Origin: Lutimonas saemankumensis
Lineage (GTDB): Bacteria; Bacteroidota; Bacteroidia; Flavobacteriales; Flavobacteriaceae
Assembly: GCF_020171465.1 (NCBI RefSeq)
Contig: NZ_JAIUZR010000003.1
Span: 744,001 to 808,000, forward strand
Reading direction: 5' to 3'
Length of the DNA stretch: 64,000 bases
This document shows positions 1 to 7,975 of this stretch, in pieces. A program made the position numbers and the translations under genes. The notes beneath the pieces were generated by a model that did not search any database, had not been told where the DNA came from, and was given only the letters and a program-made list of their open reading frames with translations. The stretch's first letter is position 1. Each line of letters starts with the position of its first letter.

Positions 1-6
1 AAGCTG

Positions 7-486
7 ATGACCTTGGAACGGCATCATTACAAATCAGATATGGTGATTCCAGGTAATTCAACCGTTGAAAAATTATTAGCAGTCCTTCCAGTTAATTTCA
101 ATCAAAAGGATATTAAGATCTCTTTGGAAGATTCCAACCAAAAATTTTCATGGAAAATAAATAAAGTTCAAAATAGTTTCGATGATCTATATACATTTTA
201 TGAACTACGAATTCATTGGAAGACTGACTTTGATACGAAATTTAGCGTCATTAGAGGAAATACCAGTTCCGTTTTTATGGACTTCAATAAATTATTTGTT
301 GGAGAAGAGAGTTTAAATAACTCATTTGATATTTTCACCATTTCGCTTGACCGAAACACATTATCCTATGGGCGACGATCGGATATTAAAGGATCTGATT
401 TTCTGGATATGTCAAAATTGAAGAGGAAAATAATCGATCTAGAAATGGAAAAAATAGAAGAACTTAAGAAGAAAGTTAGAGAGTAA
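7..486 (+). CDS. Hypothetical protein, possibly truncated at its 5' end
   Basis: I do not recognise this 159-residue protein. It has no signal peptide or membrane segment. It is rich in Asn, Lys and Phe and ends in a charged, probably helical tail of Lys/Glu heptads (about residues 136-158). The first ATG lies 7 bases from the window edge and the two codons before it are open in the same frame, so the true start may lie to the left. The stop is TAA. It precedes a secreted hypothetical gene by about 50 bp in the same direction. Function unknown. Confidence 0.5.
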   Translation: MTLERHHYKSDMVIPGNSTVEKLLAVLPVNFNQKDIKISLEDSNQKFSWKINKVQNSFDDLYTFYELRIHWKTDFDTKFSVIRGNTSSVFMDFNKLFVGEESLNNSFDIFTISLDRNTLSYGRRSDIKGSDFLDMSKLKRKIIDLEMEKIEELKKKVRE

Positions 487-537
487 ATTATGACAAAATA
501 TATTAATTGAATAACATAAAAAATCAAAATTTGTACA

Positions 538-1035
538 ATGGTAAAATGTAATTATTTTAAATCAGTATTGTTATTGATATGTTTCCTAGCTGTTGCAAGC
601 AATAGTATAACAGCTCAAGAAGCTCCAGTCGGAAAAAAAACATTAAAGGTTGAGGAAAAGTTTCCAGGAGAGTATTTGCAAGAGGTGTCTAAAGATGGAT
701 TATCAAGTAACGTTATAGATGCCATGAAGAGCAGGTTGCCTAAAAAATTGGAGAAATTTGGATTTACTGATATAACTATTACAGAGGTTGGACAGGTACC
801 AGTCCCTAAGAGTATCGCCACTAAAATGGGAAATACAGCGGGTAATACTGGAAGAGCAGAACTAGAAGTTGCTCAAACATATGGGGAAATCGAGAGAGCT
901 GTTGATAAGATGTATCAAGAACCTGTCGATATCGATTGGAAATTTCAGGTAAATTTTATTGATAATAATTCCGGAAATACTTTTAAAGTAAGGTTGAATT
1001 TATCATATAATCCTCAATACATAATAAGTGAATAG
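538..1035 (+). CDS. Secreted hypothetical protein
   Basis: The 165-residue product begins with a typical signal peptide: a Lys near the start, a Leu/Ile/Cys-rich core at residues 9-20, and a probable cleavage after 'ITAQ' at about residue 27. The mature part is mixed alpha/beta in character and has a Gly/Asn-rich patch near residue 95-105. No family was recognised. It lies between two other small genes in the same direction with gaps of about 50 and 127 bp. It is probably a periplasmic or exported accessory protein. Confidence 0.65.
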   Translation: MVKCNYFKSVLLLICFLAVASNSITAQEAPVGKKTLKVEEKFPGEYLQEVSKDGLSSNVIDAMKSRLPKKLEKFGFTDITITEVGQVPVPKSIATKMGNTAGNTGRAELEVAQTYGEIERAVDKMYQEPVDIDWKFQVNFIDNNSGNTFKVRLNLSYNPQYIISE

Positions 1036-1162
1036 GAAAAACCGAAGTAATAAAACGAAAGATAAAATTTAAGGCAAAGGTAAGTGCTATTTAGAAAAAT
1101 TAGTGAGTAGAAATTCAATCCTAATAATGCACAAGAACTTTGAAATCAATTAAAACAAATCC

Positions 1163-1540
1163 ATGGGACTATTTAATAATATACTTGGGAATGCCAGTGA
1201 GGTAGATTCAGAAAAACTAACAGAAAAATACAGTCGATTACTAATTGAAAATGAAGAAGTAGAACTAGGCTTTAAACTATTTCGGGATGTTTTTATGTTT
1301 ACCAACAAAAGATTGATCCTTATTGATGTTCAAGGCGTTACAGGGAGTAAGGCGGAATATAAATCCTTGCCGTATAAGCATATCTCAAGATTCTCTTTGG
1401 AAACAGCCGGCACCTTTGATCTGGACGCTGAATTGAAAATCTGGATTTCAAGTGAAGATACACCAACCGTTTCTAAAAAGTTTAATAAGAGTATTGATGT
1501 TTATGCTGTACAGCAACTGTTGGCTGAGAAAACACTTTAA
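1163..1540 (+). CDS. Bacterial PH-domain protein
   Basis: The 125-residue product reads as a single bacterial pleckstrin-homology domain (PF08000-like). The diagnostic pattern is a Glu-rich lead, 'FTNKRLILID' at about residues 45-54, a basic/Gly turn, then 'YKSLPYKHISRFSLETAG' followed by an alternating beta-strand run ending in 'ELKIWIS'. Known members are small cytosolic or membrane-proximal beta-barrels of unclear function. There is no signal peptide. The SRA gene starts 27 bp downstream, so the two may be cotranscribed. The family is fairly sure; the role here is unknown. Confidence 0.75.
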   Translation: MGLFNNILGNASEVDSEKLTEKYSRLLIENEEVELGFKLFRDVFMFTNKRLILIDVQGVTGSKAEYKSLPYKHISRFSLETAGTFDLDAELKIWISSEDTPTVSKKFNKSIDVYAVQQLLAEKTL

Positions 1541-1567
1541 AGCAAAAGCTTTTCAATTCATTGTATC

Positions 1568-2257
1568 ATGAGCAACATAAGATTCGGAGAAATTCCAGGA
1601 ATACATGAAGGTCAAAAATTTGTTAGCAGAAGAGCATTAGTTGATGCAGGGCTGCATAGATCTATTCAACATGGCATAGATGGAAATGGATCGGAAGGAG
1701 TTGCCGCCATAGTAGTTTCTGGAGGATATGAAGATGATCTAGATCTAGGCGATGAAATTATCTATACAGGTCACGGAGGGAATGATCCGGTAACTAAGAA
1801 ACAGATTGCAGATCAATCTTGGTCTTCACATGGTAATAAAGGACTTGTAGTGAGTCAAATGAGGCAATTGCCGGTTAGGGTTATCAGAGGACCACATAAA
1901 AACTCTCAATTCGCTCCTCTAAGTGGATATAAATATAGTGGCTTGTATAGAGTTATTGATAGTTGGGATAAAATTGGTAAAAGCGGTTTTTCTGTTTGTG
2001 TTTTCAAATTAAGAAAAGAGGATGCTTTAGAAAAAGATGAAGCCACTAAAATAAAAGTAGGGACCTTAGTCTTACTCGAACCCAAAGGCTTAAAACCAAA
2101 ATGGTTTAGTATTGGAGTTGATGGACCAAAAAATGCTCAAAGACTAAGTAGAGAAGGAGCTTTTGCTAAAAAACTAGTGGACAGGAATGTTGGAGATGAA
2201 ATTGATTTTGGAAATGGGTTTAAGGTGTTAGAGATAAAAAGGTATTTGGCTAAATAA
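1568..2257 (+). CDS. SRA/YDG-domain protein with GreA/GreB-like C-terminus
   Basis: The 229-residue protein carries an SRA (SAD/YDG) domain across about residues 6-150. It opens with 'GEIPGI..GQ.F', continues with 'SGGYEDD' at 51-57 and 'YTGHGG' at 66-71, has an Asn-Lys-Gly-Leu site at 90-93, and closes with the YDG-type strand 'YKYSGLYRV' (121-129) and a Gly-Phe-x-Val segment. SRA domains flip out and read 5-methyl- or hydroxymethylcytosine. Residues about 164-225 look like the C-terminal domain of GreA/GreB: a 'GTLVLL' strand, then 'AFAKKLVDRNVGDEIDF' and 'KVLEI'. No HNH or PD-(D/E)XK nuclease motif is present in the chain, unlike McrA- or MspJI-type enzymes. It stands next to a type I RM operon, so a modified-base sensing role in defence is inferred. 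Confidence 0.8.
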   Translation: MSNIRFGEIPGIHEGQKFVSRRALVDAGLHRSIQHGIDGNGSEGVAAIVVSGGYEDDLDLGDEIIYTGHGGNDPVTKKQIADQSWSSHGNKGLVVSQMRQLPVRVIRGPHKNSQFAPLSGYKYSGLYRVIDSWDKIGKSGFSVCVFKLRKEDALEKDEATKIKVGTLVLLEPKGLKPKWFSIGVDGPKNAQRLSREGAFAKKLVDRNVGDEIDFGNGFKVLEIKRYLAK

Positions 2258-2265
2258 AATCAAGT

Positions 2266-2676
2266 ATGACTCAATTCAAGAAAATATATCTCGAAAGAAC
2301 CAGCGGTTATTTTGGAAATGGAGGGATATATAAACTATTTATAACCTCAAAGGGCAATGTTCATTTAACCCAAGAATTTCATTTTGGATACGAAAAGAAA
2401 ATGAGAAAATGGAAGATTCACAAAGAGGCTTTAAATAAGTTAGACGAGATCATTCATAAATATGGATATTTTAATTTAAAGGAAAAAGAGCCAACTGAGG
2501 GAGCCACTGATATGGCTTTTTGTACTAGTGAAATTGAATTGGAGGATGGTACTAAAAGAAAAGTTGAGCACTACCTAGGAGATAATGCCTGGCCTAAAAG
2601 ATTAACAACCATTGAGAATTGGATAGATCGAATAACAGGAGTTGATCAATATCTTGAGGAAAGTGATTTCTTCTAA
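2266..2676 (+). CDS. DUF6438-like hypothetical protein
   Basis: The 136-residue protein has the layout I associate with DUF6438: an N-terminal strand 'YLERTSGYFG', then 'IYKLFITSKGNVHL', a middle helix 'LNKLDEIIHKYGYFNL', an acidic 'TDMAF' site around residue 83-87, and a late 'IENWIDRITG' helix. The Cys of the more usual 'GxCPxY' motif is replaced (Gly-Asn-Gly-Gly-Ile-Tyr). There is no signal peptide, whereas many relatives are exported. It begins 8 bp after the SRA gene and is probably in the same transcript. Function unknown; the family assignment is tentative. Confidence 0.55.
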   Translation: MTQFKKIYLERTSGYFGNGGIYKLFITSKGNVHLTQEFHFGYEKKMRKWKIHKEALNKLDEIIHKYGYFNLKEKEPTEGATDMAFCTSEIELEDGTKRKVEHYLGDNAWPKRLTTIENWIDRITGVDQYLEESDFF

Positions 2677-2805
2677 ATAAAAGAGTGCTTTTCATTCAAC
2701 ATATCAAATGACATAAATTACGATTAATAAAAGAAAAATAAGTTAGCTTTTAGAACAAAGTCTTTATATTTAGAGACTTTTTAATTTTATTATTAAGGAA
2801 AGTAA

Positions 2806-5199
2806 ATGAATAAGAAAACATTATCGGAAAGAGATATTTGCACGAAGTTCATTACACCTGCAATCGAAAAAGCAGGATGGGATAGGAATACACAACTGTT
2901 GGAAGAAGTTTCTTTTACAGATGGAAAAATATATGTTCGTGGTAAACTGACCGCCAGAGGAACAAGAAAAAGAGCCGACTATATTCTTTATTACAAGCCT
3001 AACATTCCCATTGCAATTGTAGAAGCTAAAGACAAGAAGCATTCAGTAAGAGCAGGCATGCAACAGGCATTGGGCTATGCTCAGATTTTAGACATTCCTT
3101 GTGTTTTCAGCAGTAATGGAGACGGATTTGTTTTTCATGACAGAACCGCAACGGACGGGAATATTGAAACTGAATTTGACAATGACAACTTCCCCACTCC
3201 TGAAGAACTTTGGCAGAAGTACAAGAAATACAAAGGCATTAAAACACCTGAAACTGAAAAGGTAGTTGCCCAGGATTACTACTTTGACGGCAGTGGCCGC
3301 TCACCAAGATACTACCAACAAATTGCTGTTAACCGAACTGTTGAAGCCATTGCGAAAGGACAAGACAGAATCCTGCTGGTGATGGCAACCGGAACGGGAA
3401 AAACATACACTGCTTTTCAGATCATTCACAGACTATGGAAGAGCGGAGCAAAGAAACGAATCCTGTTTTTAGCTGACCGAAATGCCTTGATTGACCAAAC
3501 CCGAAGAGGCGACTTCAAACACTTCAAAGACAAAATGACGGTGGTTAAACACCGTATGATTGACAAAAGCTATGAAGTGTATTTGGCCTTGTATCAGGGT
3601 TTGTCAGGTGCAGATGAAGAAGCAAATGCCTACAAACAGTTTTCACCTGAATTTTTCGACCTCATTGTCATTGACGAGTGCCACAGAGGAAGTGCAAAGG
3701 AAGACAGTGCATGGCGAGAGATACTCCGCTACTTCAACAAAGCAACGCATATCGGCTTGACCGCAACGCCAAAGGAAACCAAAGAAGTATCGAACATTGA
3801 ATATTTCGGAGATCCGATTTACACCTATTCATTAAAGCAGGGAATTGACGATGGTTTCTTGGCTCCTTATCGAGTAGTACGGGTAAACCTGAATGTGGAT
3901 GCCGAAGGATGGCGACCTGAACAAGGGAAAACCGACAAAGAAGGGAATGAAGTTGAAGACCGCATCTACAACCGAAAAGACTTTGATCGAAACCTGGTTA
4001 TTGAAGAGCGAACGCAAACTGTCGCCCGAAAACTAACAGAGTTTTTGAAAGGCTATGACTGCTTTGCCAAAACCATTGTATTCTGCACCGATATTGATCA
4101 TGCTGAACGTATAGGTTCTGCTTTATCAAACATGAATGCCGACTTGGTGGCGAAAAACCACAAGTACATTATGCAGATCACGGGCGATAATGATGAAGGT
4201 AAACGAGAGTTGGACAACTTCATCAATCCAGAAGAATCCTATCCCGTAATAGCCACCACCTCTGAATTGATGACTACAGGCGTTGATGCTCAGACCTGCA
4301 AAGTGATTGTCTTGGATGCTGAAATTAAGTCCATGACCAAGTTCAAGCAGATTGTGGGGAGAGGAACCCGAATCAATGAAGAGTTTGGGAAAATGTATTT
4401 CACCATTCTCGACTTTAGGAATGTAACCGACCTGTTTGCAGACAAAGACTTTGATGGCGATCCGATTCGGGTAAAACCAGTATCAGAAGACACGGATTTG
4501 AGCGGCATTGTTGATGAAGAAGAAAACATAGACACCTCAATTATTGACGAAGAATCTGGTGAGGAAATTGAAATTGAACCTAAAATCAGATACCCTGAAC
4601 CGCAAACTCCCACAGATAAAGTTCATGAACCAAGAGAAAAGGTTTATGTAAACGGTGTAGATGTTTCGGTTTTGATAAGCCGTGAAATGTATTTCGACAA
4701 TCATGGCAAACCCATAACCACCAGCTTAAAAGATCATACCAAAGAACTAATCAAAGGGCAATACGCTTCTTTGGATGATTTCTTAACCCGTTGGAATTGC
4801 ACAGACAAAAAGGAAGTCATCATCAAAGAATTGGAAGATCAGGGAGTTTTGGTGGAAGCGTTGAGAGATGCAGTAAACCGTGAAGTGGATTTGTTCGACC
4901 TGATTTGCCATGTGGCATTTGAGCAGCCACCTCTTACCCGAAAAGAACGGGCAAACAATGTGAAGAAACGAGACTACTTCACCAAATACGGAGACCAAGC
5001 CCGAAAAGTACTAGAAACACTTTTGGACAAGTACGCTGATGAAGGCGTAACCAACATAGAAAGCATGGACATTCTTAAAGTGAAACCATTAACAGATTAC
5101 GGCTCACCATTAGAAATCATCAAGCAGTTTGGAAGCAAAGCCAAGTATTTGGAAGCAGTAAAAGAATTAGAACAAGAACTTTATAAAACAGGAGCTTAA
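2806..5199 (+). CDS. hsdR: Type I restriction endonuclease subunit R (EcoEI/EcoAI-like)
   Basis: This is the 797-residue motor and nuclease subunit. An N-terminal PD-(D/E)XK nuclease site is visible as Asp58 and 'VEAK' (72-75). The superfamily 2 helicase motifs follow: 'MATGTGKT' (motif I, about 193-200), 'IDECH' (motif II, about 289-293), 'GLTATP' (motif III, about 317-322) and 'IVGRGTR' (motif VI, about 515-521). The C-terminal 200 residues match the EcoEI R_C region that docks onto the methylase. The complex translocates DNA with ATP and cuts unmodified DNA. The stop overlaps the start of hsdM (TAATG), so the subunits are translationally coupled. The gene looks intact. GC is higher than in the genes upstream. 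Confidence 0.95.
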   Translation: MNKKTLSERDICTKFITPAIEKAGWDRNTQLLEEVSFTDGKIYVRGKLTARGTRKRADYILYYKPNIPIAIVEAKDKKHSVRAGMQQALGYAQILDIPCVFSSNGDGFVFHDRTATDGNIETEFDNDNFPTPEELWQKYKKYKGIKTPETEKVVAQDYYFDGSGRSPRYYQQIAVNRTVEAIAKGQDRILLVMATGTGKTYTAFQIIHRLWKSGAKKRILFLADRNALIDQTRRGDFKHFKDKMTVVKHRMIDKSYEVYLALYQGLSGADEEANAYKQFSPEFFDLIVIDECHRGSAKEDSAWREILRYFNKATHIGLTATPKETKEVSNIEYFGDPIYTYSLKQGIDDGFLAPYRVVRVNLNVDAEGWRPEQGKTDKEGNEVEDRIYNRKDFDRNLVIEERTQTVARKLTEFLKGYDCFAKTIVFCTDIDHAERIGSALSNMNADLVAKNHKYIMQITGDNDEGKRELDNFINPEESYPVIATTSELMTTGVDAQTCKVIVLDAEIKSMTKFKQIVGRGTRINEEFGKMYFTILDFRNVTDLFADKDFDGDPIRVKPVSEDTDLSGIVDEEENIDTSIIDEESGEEIEIEPKIRYPEPQTPTDKVHEPREKVYVNGVDVSVLISREMYFDNHGKPITTSLKDHTKELIKGQYASLDDFLTRWNCTDKKEVIIKELEDQGVLVEALRDAVNREVDLFDLICHVAFEQPPLTRKERANNVKKRDYFTKYGDQARKVLETLLDKYADEGVTNIESMDILKVKPLTDYGSPLEIIKQFGSKAKYLEAVKELEQELYKTGA

Positions 5200-6635
5200 T
5201 GGCAAACCTAAAAGGCATATTAGACAGCATCCGCAAAATCATGTGGCAAGACACCGGACTAAACGGTGATGCTCAACGCATTGAGCAGTTGGGGTGGATG
5301 CTATTTTTGAAAATCTTTTCCGATAAAGACAAAGAACTGGAAATCATCAAAGACGATTACGAAAGTCCTATTCCAGCCGAATTTCATTGGGACGAATGGG
5401 CAGGTGATGATGAAGGCATCACAGGTGACGAGTTGCAACAGTTCGTTGACCAAAAACTCTTTCCTACCCTTAAAAACCTGAAAGTGGGTATGAGTGATGA
5501 CCTGGCAAACAAACGTGCCTTGCTGGTTCGGGAAGTATTTGAGGGCAACAACAACTACATGAAAAGCGGCATCAACATCCGTAAGGTGTTGAACAAGCTC
5601 AATGAGATTGATTTCAACATTGCCAAAGACCGTCATGCTTTTGGCGAACTCTACGAAACCATTTTGAAGGAACTGCAGAGTGCAGGTAAAAGTGGCGAGT
5701 TCTACACCCCAAGAGCCATTACGGAGTTTATCTGCGAAATCATGAACCCCCAATTGGGTGAAAAGATACTCGACCCCAGCTGCGGAACAGGTGGTTACCT
5801 CACGGCTGTCATTGAGCATTTGAAAAAGCAGGCCAACAACGTTGAAGAACGCGAAACCATTGCCAAAAACATTGCGGGCTGGGAATACAAACCGCTTCCG
5901 TATTTGCTGGCAACCACCAACCTGATTTTGCACGATATGGAAGTGCCCAACATCCAGTTCCGTGACAGTTTAGACCAACCGCTGAGCAACTACACCGAAA
6001 AGAACCGAGTAAACCTGATTTTGGCGAATCCACCTTTTGGGGGCATAGTAGCTAACAACAACGAAAACAACTTTCCGCAGAATTACCGCACCAAAGAAAG
6101 TGCTGACCTCTTTTTGGTACTTATGGTGCATTTACTGAAAAATGGCGGACGTGCTGGTATTGTTTTACCTGACGGTTCATTAACTGGAGATGGTGTAAAA
6201 GAAAGAGTGAGAAAAAAGTTGCTAGAAGATTGTAACCTGCACACCATTATTCGTTTACCAAATTCTGTTTTCAAACCTTATGCAACGGTGGCAACCAATC
6301 TCCTATTCTTTACCAAAGGTGAGCCCACTAAAGAAGTTTGGTATTATGAACACCGTTTACCAGAAGGCCAAAAAAGTTACAGTAAAACCAAACCGCTACA
6401 ATTATCAGAATTTGAACCAATAAAAGATTGGTGGAATAATAGAGTGGAAAACGACTTAGCTTGGAAGGTTGATATTCAAACTATAACCGATAGGAAATAT
6501 GATTTAGATATCAATAACCCTAACAAAAAAGAAGAGGCTATAGAACATTCGAGTTCAGAGTTAATGACCATGCTGGATGATTCCTTTGAAAGAAGCCATG
6601 AATTACTTAATCATATTAGAGAAGCAGTTCAATGA
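5199..6635 (+). CDS. hsdM: Type I RM DNA adenine methyltransferase subunit M
   Basis: The 478-residue protein has an HsdM N-terminal helical domain (about residues 8-135, including 'LGWMLFLKIFSD') and an N6-adenine methyltransferase domain. The SAM-binding motif I is 'DPSCGTGGYL' (about 192-201) and catalytic motif IV is 'NPPFGG' (about 277-282). It methylates the host site and, with HsdS, forms the core that HsdR joins. It overlaps hsdR by one base and hsdS by four bases (ATGA). Base composition drops sharply after about position 6170, inside this gene, while the reading frame stays intact. Family assignment is secure. Confidence 0.95.
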   Translation: MANLKGILDSIRKIMWQDTGLNGDAQRIEQLGWMLFLKIFSDKDKELEIIKDDYESPIPAEFHWDEWAGDDEGITGDELQQFVDQKLFPTLKNLKVGMSDDLANKRALLVREVFEGNNNYMKSGINIRKVLNKLNEIDFNIAKDRHAFGELYETILKELQSAGKSGEFYTPRAITEFICEIMNPQLGEKILDPSCGTGGYLTAVIEHLKKQANNVEERETIAKNIAGWEYKPLPYLLATTNLILHDMEVPNIQFRDSLDQPLSNYTEKNRVNLILANPPFGGIVANNNENNFPQNYRTKESADLFLVLMVHLLKNGGRAGIVLPDGSLTGDGVKERVRKKLLEDCNLHTIIRLPNSVFKPYATVATNLLFFTKGEPTKEVWYYEHRLPEGQKSYSKTKPLQLSEFEPIKDWWNNRVENDLAWKVDIQTITDRKYDLDINNPNKKEEAIEHSSSELMTMLDDSFERSHELLNHIREAVQ

Positions 6636-7975
6636 GTTGGGTGAAAAAAACATTAGGTGAACTCTGCACCATCCAAAAAGGTAAGATAGGTATTAAGAAA
6701 GCTACTCCGGGTGAATTTCCATTAGTAGTTACGGCCGAAGAAAGACTTTCGCACAACGAATATCATTTTGAAGGCAATGCTGTCATAATTCCTTTGGTTT
6801 CCTCTACAGGTCATGGTCACAAAAGTTTAAAACGCATTCATTTTCAATCAGGCAAGTTCGCAGTTGGCAATATTCTCTGTGCTGTTATCCCAATTGATGA
6901 AAACGTTTTAAGAGCCGATTATCTATACCGCTTTTTGGACTTGAACAGAGAAAAAGAATTAGTAAGTAGGATGAAAGGCATGGCGAATGTAACCTTACCA
7001 ATAAAGGAAATTGCGAAAATTAAAATTCCTGTTCCACCAATTGAAGCTCAAATAGTTTTTGTTCAACAATACTCAATACTTGAAGAAAAAAGCAATGATT
7101 TAGGTGAAGAGATTACCCACCAACTCAATTTAGTAAAGCAACTTCGCAAAGCCTTTTTACGGGAGGCCATGCAGGGTAAGTTAGTTCCACAAGACCCAAA
7201 TGATGAACAGGCCTCTTTAATTCTAGAAAAAATCAAGTTAGAGAAAAAACGCTTGATGAAGGAAAAGAAAATCAAGAAGCAAAAAACACTTCCGCAAATC
7301 CCCGAAGAGGAAATTCCTTTTGAAATACCGGCTAATTGGGTGTGGTGCAGATTTGAAGATATATTAGAATTAACGAACACAAGCCTTAGAAGAGGTCCAT
7401 TTGGTAGCTCTATAAAGAAAAATATGTTTGTCAAACAATCAGCTTATACAACAAAAGTATATGAACAAAAGAATGCTATTTATAAGAATTTTGAATTAGG
7501 CGATTATCATATTGAACTTGAAGAATTTCCAAATTTAAAATCATTTATTGCAAAACCAGGTGACATAATAATAAGTTGTGCTGGAACCATAGGAGAAACA
7601 TACGTCCTGCCAAGTGATGCTCCGAAAGGAATTATAAATCAGGCTTTACTTAAAGTAGTAGTCAATGAAAAAATAATTACAAGCGTTTACTTTACTAAAG
7701 TATTCCAATCATTACTTAAAGACAGAGTCAATAATGATGCAAAAGGGAGTGCCATGAAGAATTTAGGGTCAATAAATTATTTAAAACAAAACCTTAATAT
7801 TCCTCTTCCACCTTTGAAAGAACAAAAACGCATCTTAACCAAACTAGATGGGTTGATGCAGTATTGTGATGAATTGGAGAAAAGCATCGAAGACAGTCAG
7901 CAACAAAATGAGTTGCTTTTGCAGCAGGTGTTGCGAGAGGCGTTGGAGCCGAAAGAAAAGGAGGTTGTAGAATGA
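6632..7975 (+). CDS. hsdS: Type I RM specificity subunit S
   Basis: The 447-residue protein has two target-recognition domains, each ending in the usual 'IPxPPxxxQ' motif and coiled-coil: 'IKIPVPPIEAQ' at about residue 130-140 and 'LNIPLPPLKEQ' at about 388-398. The central conserved region includes 'QLRKAFLREAMQGKLV', seen in many HsdS proteins. TRD1 covers about 5-125 and TRD2 about 225-385. HsdS sets the bipartite recognition sequence; the target cannot be read from here. TRD2 is much more AT-rich than hsdM, which fits exchange of recognition domains. It overlaps hsdM and the next gene by four bases each. Confidence 0.93.
   Translation: MSWVKKTLGELCTIQKGKIGIKKATPGEFPLVVTAEERLSHNEYHFEGNAVIIPLVSSTGHGHKSLKRIHFQSGKFAVGNILCAVIPIDENVLRADYLYRFLDLNREKELVSRMKGMANVTLPIKEIAKIKIPVPPIEAQIVFVQQYSILEEKSNDLGEEITHQLNLVKQLRKAFLREAMQGKLVPQDPNDEQASLILEKIKLEKKRLMKEKKIKKQKTLPQIPEEEIPFEIPANWVWCRFEDILELTNTSLRRGPFGSSIKKNMFVKQSAYTTKVYEQKNAIYKNFELGDYHIELEEFPNLKSFIAKPGDIIISCAGTIGETYVLPSDAPKGIINQALLKVVVNEKIITSVYFTKVFQSLLKDRVNNDAKGSAMKNLGSINYLKQNLNIPLPPLKEQKRILTKLDGLMQYCDELEKSIEDSQQQNELLLQQVLREALEPKEKEVVE

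Noticed and set aside
5301-5933. 210-codon open frame antisense to hsdM
   Set aside because: It lies fully inside hsdM, whose motifs are secure, and its product has no recognisable features.
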